This document shows, piece after piece, positions 56,276 through 64,000 of a DNA stretch of 64,000 nt (position 1 is its first letter; every line of letters starts with the position of its first letter). Below the pieces are notes generated by a model that worked only from the letters and a program-made list of their open reading frames with translations, was not told the origin of the DNA and did not search any database. The DNA comes from Tragulus kanchil (Eukaryota; Chordata; Mammalia; Artiodactyla; Tragulidae), in contig JAIOJX010000025.1 in the NCBI GenBank assembly GCA_022376925.1, positions 7,533,141 through 7,597,140 on the forward strand, given 5' to 3'. The position numbers were made by a program, and so were the translations under genes.

Positions 56276-57079
56276 TAATATGAAACAAAAACAAATAAAA
56301 AAGTAGATGATATTTTATTTAGATCCATTTGGTATTTTCAATATGTTAGTATGAGACTCTTCATTAACACTTCAGTGGGAACTATGAAAAATCATGGGAT
56401 GTTCCTCAGACATGACCCAAGAAGAAAGAGAAAATAGAATTTGAAAAATGAAAATAAGAAAAATAAATCATTTACCTAGAGGGCAGGGGCTAAGCCCTCG
56501 GTCACTTAAACTGTTAGACGGTAAGAAGATGAATAGGAGTCAGTAAAGAAGTTGCCAAAGAGTAGGAAAATTAGGAAAAGTGATATCCTGACAGCCAATA
56601 AAGGAACATTTCAGGATGGACGGGAGTGATCAAATTCTGCCTCATCACATAAGGTGAGGACTAAAAATAAATGACCCCTGGTTTTAGCAAGATGAGAGTC
56701 ACTGAGGATTCTGATAAAGGTAGTTCTGGATGGTGCTGGACTAAAAAGCCTGACTAAAATAAACAGAAGATGGAGAATCAGAAACGATAAATATGGACAA
56801 CTATTTTGAGGAATATTGTTATATAAGGGAGCATAAAAAGGTGACATTGTTGAGGGTATAAGGCCAAGAATTTTTTTGAAAATAGGATATATTACAATAT
56901 GTTTATATTGTGCTATGCTACATGGAAATGTAGATAGGACAGAAGTTGATGAAGTTATTATATTTTAAATAGTAATATTGAGACTACAATATATCAAATT
57001 CTGTATGATAAAGCAGAACTCAACAGAAAATAGTTTAGTTTTTAAAAAATATTATTATTAAACATAAAAAAATAAATGA
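56276..57079. other. Intergenic DNA, nothing recognised
   Basis: AT-rich unique sequence with no clear element. The 78-codon minus-strand frame at 56611-56847 has no domain. Confidence 0.4.
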
Positions 57080-57640
57080 ATTAAGGGCTGAACATAAAAA
57101 GCTAAAAAAGTACAAAAATAACAAATAATTACTAACAATAAATTGAGAAATTAATTTACAGAAAAGAACAAATAGATTAAATTAAAGAGCTTGTTCTTTG
57201 AAAAGACCAAGAAAATAGATAAGCATTGTCTAAATGGTCCAATAAAAGTGGGAGAAATACTCCATAGGATTCAAATCTGGAGGCCTCAGAGTCCATTCCA
57301 CAAACTCCAGGCCACCCTACGCAGTTTACATATATTAAGTCATCTAAACTTCATTACAATCCTTATCATTGTCATTTTATAAAAGAGGAAACATAGAAAC
57401 ATTAAGTGACTTACCCATAGTCACACAGTGAGTTAGTGGCAGGTAGTTAATAGCAAAACTGAAATATTAATCCAGGCAAACAAAGTTGATCAAACATTAG
57501 GAGATCTACTAATTCTATTATTGCATCAACAGAATAAAGGAGATAAACCATATCATCACATTCATAAATACTGAAAAGATACTTAGTAAAATTCAAGGTC
57601 TCCAATTAACAAGCCAATTAAAATATTCATGGTGGATTAG
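57080..57640 (+). mobile_element. Old L1 ORF2 relic, interrupted
   Basis: 57080-57230 resembles the part of ORF2 before the RT domain (GAGCTTGTTCTTTGAAAAGA, CCAAGAAAATAGATAAGCAT). 57480-57640 resembles the region leading into the RT core (GGAGATAAACCATATCATCA, TAGTAAAATTCAAGG). A MIR-like segment lies between. Plus strand, no intact frame. Confidence 0.65.
57345..57475 (-). mobile_element. MIR SINE relic
   Basis: Inverted MIR pattern: TTATAAAAGAGGAAACATAG, TTAAGTGACTTACCCATAGT and CACACAGTGAGTTAGTGGC. It interrupts the old L1. Confidence 0.6.
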
Positions 57641-57662
57641 AAATTGAAGAGAACTTTCTTTT

Positions 57663-57680
57663 TGTGTGTGTGTGTGTGTT
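57663..57680 (+). repeat. (TG)n microsatellite
   Basis: Nine TG dinucleotides immediately left of the L1 3' end, i.e. beyond its A-rich tail on the minus strand. Confidence 0.9.
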
Positions 57681-58006
57681 CTATTTATTTATTATTTTTT
57701 TTAAACCTTTATTTTACTTTCAACTTTTACAGAGTTTTGTTGTTCACAGACATGCATGTTCTCAGATTAGTCACATGTATATCCCCCCCTTCCCTCCCCT
57801 CCCGACCATCACACAGCACCCCTGAAGGATCCCCTTTACTCACAGAGCAATGACTAGAGCTATTTTCTTCACTTATGATAGTATAGGCCTTCATGCTACT
57901 TCCTTTACGCCTCTCACCCACTGTTCCTTCCCCACAATGTCCATATGTCCACTGTCCATGTCTGTCTTTCTGTCGCTTCACTGCATGTGCCATCATCACC
58001 ATCCTA

Positions 58007-58990
58007 CTAGATTCCATATATATGTGTTAATATACTGTATTTGTCCTTCTCTTTCTGACTGACTTCACTTTTGATGATACATTCTAGATTTAGCCACCTC
58101 CTTAGGGTTGATTCTTCTGCATTTCTCTTTACAGCTGTGTAGTATTCCATTGTATATATGTACCAGAGCTTTTGGATCCATTCGTTCGTCGATGGGCATC
58201 TAGGTTCCTTCCATGTTCTAGCTATTGTATAGAGAGCTGCAATGAACATTGGGGTACAGGTGCTTCTTTCAGTTTTGATTTCGTCAGGGTATAAGCCTAA
58301 GAGTGGGATTGCTGGGTCATACGGTACTTCTATTTTTAGTTTTTTAAGAAATCTCCAGACTGTCTTCCATAGAGGCTGTATCAATTTACACTCCCACCAG
58401 CAATGCAGAAGTGTTCCCTTTTCTCCACAGCCTCTCCAGCATTTATTGTCTGTCGATTTATGGATGATGGCCATTCTGACGGGTGTGAGGTGATATCTCA
58501 TTGTAGTTTTGATTTGCATTTCTCTAATTATTAGTGAAGTTGAGCATCGTTTCATGTGTTTTGGGGCCATCTGTATGTCATCGTTGGAGAGGTGTCTGTT
58601 TAGGTCCTTTTCCCATTTTTTGATTGGGTTGTTCGTTTTTCCAGTGCTGAGTTGTGTCAGTTGCTTGTAGATTTTGGAGATTAATTCTTTGTCTGTTGTT
58701 TCATTTGCTATGATTTTCTCCCACTCTGTGGGCTGTCTGTTCAGCTTTTTTGTAATTTCTTTAGCTGTGCAAAAGCTTTTAAGTTTCATTAGGTCCCACA
58801 TGTTCATTTGTCTTTTTAGTTCCACTATTCTAGTAGGTGGGTCAGAGAAGATCTTGCTTTGATTGATGTCCTTGAGGGTTTTGCCTATATTCTCCTCTAA
58901 GAGTTTGATGGTTTCTGGCCTTACATTTAAGTCTTTAATCCATTTTGAGTTGATCTTTGTGTATGGTGTCAGGGTATGTTCCAACTTCAT
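58007..58990 (-). CDS. L1 ORF2 C-terminal part (327 codons)
   Basis: This is the C-terminal end of the L1 ORF2 protein (endonuclease, reverse transcriptase and cysteine-rich C terminus). It ends with a normal stop at 58007 and keeps the zinc-knuckle-like Cys/His cluster: C184, C188, H196 and C201 counted from the first Met here ([18 protein letters not shown]). It reads on from the preceding ORF2 sequence once the duplicated segment D16 is removed. The true start is not the Met at 58990; that is an internal residue of ORF2. The cluster is important for L1 RNA handling in known L1s. Confidence 0.85.
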   Translation of the reverse strand: MKLEHTLTPYTKINSKWIKDLNVRPETIKLLEENIGKTLKDINQSKIFSDPPTRIVELKRQMNMWDLMKLKSFCTAKEITKKLNRQPTEWEKIIANETTDKELISKIYKQLTQLSTGKTNNPIKKWEKDLNRHLSNDDIQMAPKHMKRCSTSLIIREMQIKTTMRYHLTPVRMAIIHKSTDNKCWRGCGEKGTLLHCWWECKLIQPLWKTVWRFLKKLKIEVPYDPAIPLLGLYPDEIKTERSTCTPMFIAALYTIARTWKEPRCPSTNEWIQKLWYIYTMEYYTAVKRNAEESTLRRWLNLECIIKSEVSQKEKDKYSILTHIYGI

Positions 58991-60387
58991 TTTCTTGCAT
59001 GTAGCTGTCCAATTTTCCCAGCACCATTTGTTGAAGAGGCTGTCTTTGTCCCATTTTATATGTTCGCCTCCTTTGTCAAAAATAAGGTACCCATAGGTGC
59101 GTGGCTTTATCTCTGGGTTCTCGATCTTGTTCCATTGGTCGATATTTCTGTTTTTGTGCCAGTACCATACTGTCTTGATGACTGTTGCTTTGTAATAGAG
59201 TCTGAAGTTGGGGAGGCTGATCCCCCCAGCTCCATTCTTCTTCCTGAGGATTGCTTTGGCTATTCGAGGTCTTTTGTGTTTCCATATGAACTGTGTTATT
59301 CGTTGGTCTAGAGAGCTGCAATGAACATTGGGGTACAGGTGCTTCTTTCAGTTTTGATTTCGTCAGGGTATAAGCCTAAGAGTGGGATTGCTGGGTCATA
59401 CGGTACTTCTATTTTTAGTTTTTTAAGAAATCTCCAGACTGTCTTCCATAGAGGCTGTATCAATTTACACTCCCACCAGCAATGCAGAAGTGTTCCCTTT
59501 TCTCCGCAGCCTCTTCAGCATTTATTGTCTGTCGATTTGTGGATGATGGCCATTCTGACGGGTGTGAGGTGATATCTCATTGTAGTTTTGATTTGCATTT
59601 CTCTAATTATTAGTGAAGTTGAGCATCGTTTCATGTGTTTTGGGGCCATCTGTATGTCATCGTTGGAGAGGTGTCTGTTTAGGTCCTTTTCCCATTTTTT
59701 GATTGGGTTGTTCGTTTTTCCAGTGCTGAGTTGTGTCAGTTGCTTGTAGATTTTGGAGATTAATTCTTTGTCTGTTGTTTCATTTGCTATGATTTTCTCC
59801 CACTCTGTGGGCTGTCTGTTCAGCTTTTTTGTAATTTCTTTAGCTGTGCAAAAGCTTTTAAGTTTCATTAGGTCCCACATGTTCATTTGTCTTTTAGTTC
59901 CACTATTCTAGTAGGTGGGTCAGAGAAGATCTTGCTTTGATTGATGTCCTTGAGGGTTTTGCCTATATTCTCCTCTAAGAGTTTGATGGTTTCTGGCCTT
60001 ACATTTAAGTCTTTAATCCATTTTGAGTTGATCTTTGTGTATGGTGTCAGGGTATGTTCCAACTTCATTTTCTTGCATGTAGCTGTCCAATTTTCCCAGC
60101 ACCATTTGTTGAAGAGGCTGTCTTTGTCCCATTTTATATGTTCGCCTCCTTTGTCAAAAATAAGGTACCCATAGGTGCGTGGCTTTATCTCTGGGTTCTC
60201 GATCTTGTTCCATTGGTCGATATTTCTGTTTTTGTGCCAGTACCATACTGTCTTGATGACTGTTGCTTTGTAATAGAGTCTGAAGTTGGGGAGGCTGATC
60301 CCCCCAGCTCCATTCTTCTTCCTGAGGATTGCTTTGGCTATTCGAGGTCTTTTGTGTTTCCATATGAACTGTGTTATTCGTTGGTCT
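58230..60387 (+). repeat. Tandem 1079-bp duplication D16
   Basis: Copy A is 58230-59308 and copy B 59309-60387, joined through a shared TAGAGAG. A single base in a T run differs (TGTCTTTTTAGTTCC against TGTCTTTTAGTTCC near 59890). That base shifts the ORF2 frame in copy B. A few more substitutions lie near 59505 and 59516 (CCACAGCC/CCGCAGCC, CTCCAGC/CTTCAGC) and 59539. Confidence 0.94.
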
Positions 60388-60797
60388 AGTTCTGTGAAGA
60401 ATGTTATTGGAAGTTTGATAGGGATCGCATTGAATCTATAAATGACATTTGGTAGTATGGTCATTTTCACAATATTGATTCTCCCGACCCAGGAACACGG
60501 AATATTTCTCCATCTGTTTAACTCTTCTTTAATGTCTCTCATGAGTGTCTTATAATTTTCTGTGTACAGTTCTTTTGTTTCTTTGGGTAGGTTTATTCCT
60601 AGATATTTGATTCTTTTGGTTGCGATGGTGAAGGGGATTGCCTCTTTGATTTCATTTTCTGATTTTTCATTGTTTGTGTATAGGAATGTCAGTGATTTCT
60701 GTATATTGATTTTGTATCCTGCGACTTTGCTGAATTCGCTGATTAACTCTAGTAGTTTTGTAACCGTGTCTTTGGGATTTTCTATGTATAATATCAT
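59883..60797 (-). pseudogene. ORF2 middle segment, truncated by the D16 copy frameshift
   Basis: A 304-codon frame (first Met at 60797) covering the region from the residues following the FADD motif to just before the C-terminal domain. It stops because copy B of D16 lacks one T. Copy A keeps the frame. Not an independent gene; it is a duplicate fragment of ORF2. Confidence 0.75.
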
Positions 60798-62317
60798 GTC
60801 ATCTGCAAATAGAGAGAGTTTGACCTCTTCTTTTCCAATCTGGATTCCTTTGATTTCTTTCTCTTCTCTTATTGCTATTGCTAGAACTTCCAGGACTATG
60901 TTGAATAAGAGTGGTGAAAGTGGACACCCTTGTCTTGTTCTTGATCTTAGAAGAAATGCTTTGAGTTTTTCACCATTGAGGATAATGTTCGCTCTGTGCT
61001 TCTCATATATATGGCTTTAACTATGTTGAGATAGGTTCCTTCTATGCCCATTTTTTGAAGAGGTTTTATCAGAAATGGATGCTGTACTTTGTCAAAGGCT
61101 TTTTCTGCATCTATTGAGATGATCATGTGATTTTTGTCTCTCAATTTGTTGATATGGTGTATCACATTGATTGATCTTTGTGTATGGTGTCAGGGTATGT
61201 TCCAACTTCATTTTCTTGCATGTAGCTGTCCAATTTTCCCAGCACCATTTGTTGAAGAGGCTGTCTTTGTCCCATTTTATATGTTCGCCTCCTTTGTCAA
61301 AAATAAGGTACCCATAGGTGCGTGGCTTTATCTCTGGGTTCTCGATCTTGTTCCATTGGTCGATATTTCTGTTTTTGTGCCAGTACCATACTGTCTTGAT
61401 GACTGTTGCTTTGTAATAGAGTCTGAAGTTGGGGAGGCTGATCCCCCCAGCTCCATTCTTCTTCCTGAGGATTGCTTTGGCTATTCGAGGTCTTTTGTGT
61501 TTCCATATGAACTGTGTTATTCGTTGGTCTAGTTCTGTGAAGAATGTTATTGGAAGTTTGATAGGGATCGCATTGAATCTATAAATGACATTTGGTAGTA
61601 TGGTCATTTTCACAATATTGATTCTCCCGACCCAGGAACACGGAATATTTCTCCATCTGTTTAACTCTTCTTTAATGTCTCTCATGAGTGTCTTATAATT
61701 TTCTGTGTACAGTTCTTTTGTTTCTTTGGGTAGGTTTATTCCTAGATATTTGATTCTTTTGGTTGCGATGGTGAAGGGGATTGCCTCTTTGATTTCATTT
61801 TCTGATTTTTCATTGTTTGTGTATAGGAATGTCAGTGATTTCTGTATATTGATTTTGTATCCTGCGACTTTGCTGAATTCGCTGATTAACTCTAGTAGTT
61901 TTGTAACCGTGTCTTTGGGATTTTCTATGTATAATATCATGTCATCTGCAAATAGAGAGAGTTTGACCTCTTCTTTTCCAATCTGGATTCCTTTGATTTC
62001 TTTCTCTTCTCTTATTGCTATTGCTAGAACTTCCAGGACTATGTTGAATAAGAGTGGTGAAAGTGGACACCCTTGTCTTGTTCCTGATCTTAGAAGAAAT
62101 GCTTTGAGTTTTTCACCATTGAGGATAATGTTCGCTGTGGGCTTCTCATATATGGCTTTCACTATGTTAAGATAAGTTCCTTCTATGCCCATTTTTTGAA
62201 GAGTTTTTATCATAAATGGATGCTGTACTTTGTCAAAGGCTTTTTCTGCATCTATTGAGATGATCATGTGATTTTTGTCTTTCAATTTGTTGATATGGTG
62301 TATCACATTGATTGATT
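60028..62317 (+). repeat. Tandem ~1.14-kb duplication D17
   Basis: Copy A is 60028-61170 and copy B 61171-62317, joined at a shared TTGAT. They agree closely over most of the length, but the last 200 bp of copy A (about 60970-61170) differ from copy B at about eight or more sites (for example CTCTGTGCTTC/CTGTGGGCTTC, an extra TA, GAAGAGGTTTTATCAGAAATGG/GAAGAGTTTTTATCATAAATGG). The cluster suggests reads from other L1 copies at a contig end. Confidence 0.93.
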
Positions 62318-64000
62318 TGCGGATGTTGAAGAATCCTTGCATGCCTGGGATGAACCCAACTTGATCGTGATGAATGAGCTTTTTGATGTGTTGCTGAATT
62401 CTGTTTGCTAGGATTTTATTGAGGATTTTGGCATCTAGATTCATCAGTGAAATTGGCCTATAATTTTCTTTTTTTGTGATGTCTTTGTCTGGCTTTGGTA
62501 TCAGGGTGATGGTGGCCTCGTAGAATGTGTTTGGAAGTGTTCCTTCCTGGGCAATTTTTTGGAAGAGTTTTAGAAGGACAGGCATTAGCTCTTCTTTAAA
62601 TGTTTGGTAGAATTCACTTGTGAAACCATCTGGCCCTGGGCTTTTATTTTTGGGTAGATTTTTGATCACAAGGTCGATTTCTGAGCTTGTGATTGGCTTG
62701 TTCATAGTTTCTATTTCTTCCTGGTTGAGTCTTGGGAGATTAATCCTCTCCAAGAAACTGTCCATTTCTTCCAGGTTGTCCAGTTTGTTGCCATAGAGTT
62801 GTTCATAATAGTCTCTTATAATCCTTTGGATTTCTGCATTATCCGTTGTAATCTCTCCTTTTTCATTTTTGATTTTGGTGATCTGGTTCTTCTCTCTCTT
62901 TTTCTTGATGAGTCTGGCCAGTGGTGTGTCGATTTTATTGACTTTTTCGAAGAACCAGCTTTTTGTTTTATTTATCTTTACTATTGTTTCTTTTGTTTCT
63001 TTTTCATTTATTTCTGCTCTGATCTTTATGATTTCCCTTCTTCTGCTGGCTTTGGGGTGTTTTTGTCCTTCTTTCTCCAGTTGTTTTAAGTGTAAGGTAA
63101 GGTCGTCTGTTTGAGATTTTCCTAGTTTCTTGAGGTGGGATTGTATTGCTATAAACTTCCCTCTTAGAACTGCTTTTGCAGTATCCCATAGGTTTTGCAC
63201 TGTCGTGTGTTCATTGTCATTTTCTTCTAGGAATTTTTTTATTTCTTCTTTGATTTCCTCAATGATCAGTTGGTTTTTTAGGTATGTGTTGTTTAATCTC
63301 CATGTGTTTGTGTTTTTAGCGGTTTTTTTCCTGTAGTTGATCTCTAGTCTCACTGCATTGTGGTCCGAGAAGATGGTTGATAGAATTTCAGTTTTCTTGA
63401 ATTGACTGAGGATTGATTTGTGGCCCAAGATGTGGTCCATCCTGGAGAATGTTCCGTGAGCACTTGAGAAGAAAGTGTATTCTTCTGCTATTGGATGGAA
63501 AGTCCTAAAGATATCAATGAGGTCCATTTCTTCTAGTGTGGCATTTAAGGCTTGTGTTTCTTTATTAATTTTCTGTTTGGATGATCTGTCCATTGGTGTG
63601 AGAGGAGTGTTAAAGTCTCCTACTATGATTGTGTTGCTGTCAATTTGTTCTTTTATGTCTGAAAGTGTTTTTCTTATGTATTGGGGTGCTCCTGCGTTGG
63701 GAGCGTAGATATTTATGATTGTTATGTCTTCTTCTTGGATGGATCCCTTAATCATGATGTAGTGACCTGCCTTGTCTCTTAGAATCTTCTTTACTTTAAA
63801 ATCTATTTTATCTGATATGAGGATTGCTACTCCAGCTTTCTTTTGATTTCCATTTGCATGGAATATCTTTTTCCAGCCTCTCACTTTCAGTCTATGAGTG
63901 TCTCTAGGTCTGAAATGAGTTTCCTGGAGGCAGCATATGTATGGGTCATGTTTTTGGATCCATTCAGCCACTCTGTGTCTTTTGGTTGGGGCGTTTAGTC
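61092..64000 (-). CDS. L1 ORF2 N-terminal and RT part, partial
   Basis: Long frame from the window edge to 61092; the start codon lies beyond the edge. A GTG at 63971 can begin a 959-codon frame, but the reading frame is open upstream ([13 protein letters not shown]), so that is not a true start. Endonuclease motifs: QETH (residues 17-20 of the 959), GDFN (118-121), SDH (202-204). RT motifs: IDAEKAFDK (573-581), TRQGCPLSP (631-639), FADD (674-677, coded at 61941-61952). The last 25 residues before the stop (below 61171) are produced by the junction of D17 and are not native. Confidence 0.9.
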   Translation of the reverse strand, partial: LNAPTKRHRVAEWIQKHDPYICCLQETHFRPRDTHRLKVRGWKKIFHANGNQKKAGVAILISDKIDFKVKKILRDKAGHYIMIKGSIQEEDITIINIYAPNAGAPQYIRKTLSDIKEQIDSNTIIVGDFNTPLTPMDRSSKQKINKETQALNATLEEMDLIDIFRTFHPIAEEYTFFSSAHGTFSRMDHILGHKSILSQFKKTEILSTIFSDHNAVRLEINYRKKTAKNTNTWRLNNTYLKNQLIIEEIKEEIKKFLEENDNEHTTVQNLWDTAKAVLRGKFIAIQSHLKKLGKSQTDDLTLHLKQLEKEGQKHPKASRRREIIKIRAEINEKETKETIVKINKTKSWFFEKVNKIDTPLARLIKKKREKNQITKIKNEKGEITTDNAEIQRIIRDYYEQLYGNKLDNLEEMDSFLERINLPRLNQEEIETMNKPITSSEIDLVIKNLPKNKSPGPDGFTSEFYQTFKEELMPVLLKLFQKIAQEGTLPNTFYEATITLIPKPDKDITKKENYRPISLMNLDAKILNKILANRIQQHIKKLIHHDQVGFIPGMQGFFNIRKSINVIHHINKLKDKNHMIISIDAEKAFDKVQHPFMIKTLQKMGIEGTYLNIVKAIYEKPTANIILNGEKLKAFLLRSGTRQGCPLSPLLFNIVLEVLAIAIREEKEIKGIQIGKEEVKLSLFADDMILYIENPKDTVTKLLELISEFSKVAGYKINIQKSLTFLYTNNEKSENEIKEAIPFTIATKRIKYLGINLPKETKELYTENYKTLMRDIKEELNRWRNIPCSWVGRINIVKMTILPNVIYRFNAIPIKLPITFFTELDQRITQFIWKHKRPRIAKAILRKKNGAGGISLPNFRLYYKATVIKTVWYWHKNRNIDQWNKIENPEIKPRTYGYLIFDKGGEHIKWDKDSLFNKWCWENWTATCKKMKLEHTLTPYTKINQCDTPYQQIERQKSHDHLNRCRKSL

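Larger units (their letters stand above)
57683..64000 (-). mobile_element. Young L1, minus strand, running off the window edge
   Basis: The A-rich tail and 3' UTR lie at 57683-58006 (polypyrimidine CCCCCCCTTCCCTCCCCTCC on the plus strand near 57784) and ORF2 from 58007 to the window edge. The 5' part, ORF1 and 5' UTR are outside. Two artefact-like duplications (D16, D17) lengthen ORF2 here. Discounting them, the frame appears continuous, so this is one of the youngest repeats in the window. Confidence 0.92.

Noticed and set aside
61092..61170. A novel C terminus of ORF2 after 61170
   Set aside because: The last 25 residues come from copy A of D17 read in another frame past the junction. They are not native sequence.

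Overview
The window is non-coding, repeat-dense mammalian DNA from a ruminant artiodactyl. The lineage call rests on several Bov-tA type tRNA-derived SINEs, a truncated BovB (RTE) LINE with its target-site duplication, many CHR-2-like tRNA-Glu SINEs, and one young L1 whose ORF2 is open to the window edge. The CHR-like SINEs look recently active and the only BovB copy is degraded. That may point to an early-branching ruminant such as a tragulid, but this is a guess and not a species identification. I found no protein-coding host gene, rRNA, functional tRNA, CRISPR array or bacterial-type feature. Nearly all the short open frames fall inside repeats or their flanks.

Layout: 1-12 kb holds intergenic DNA with scattered SINEs and L1/L2 relics. 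12-18 kb holds a complete young SINE, a 187-bp poly(A)-signal-bearing retroelement with its own target-site duplication, a MER5A-like relic and LTR-like pieces. 19-26 kb holds a MIR, an LTR-like segment that appears three times, and an ancient LTR-like repeat. 26-31 kb is one old minus-strand L1 with nested SINEs. 31-41 kb is SINEs, MIRs and old L1 3' ends. 41.0-42.4 kb is the BovB. 43-57 kb holds more SINEs (two tail types), an 80-bp micro-L1 insertion and old L1 fragments. 57.7-64 kb is the 3' part of a minus-strand, apparently young L1.

The dominant structure is not a gene system. Seventeen times in 64 kb, a segment of about 0.96-1.23 kb is immediately followed by a near-identical direct copy, separated by 0 to 55 bp of unrelated sequence or joined through a few shared bases. 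These copies account for roughly 18.9 kb (about 29 percent) of the window. They cut through SINEs, BovB and L1 without respecting element boundaries, and in several places consecutive pairs overlap so that a piece occurs three times. Differences between copies are often concentrated in short patches, several of them near the junctions. The simplest reading is that overlapping contig ends were concatenated instead of merged during assembly. If long reads confirmed them they would be a remarkable tandem-duplication process, so each pair is listed with coordinates.

The most interesting biology is in the retroelements. There are two apparent subfamilies of young CHR-like SINE with different 3' tails, one carrying a GC-rich module with CCAAT-like and GC-box-like motifs. 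One CHR-like SINE is nested in a Bov-tA. The L1 ORF2 seems intact once the duplicated segments are discounted.
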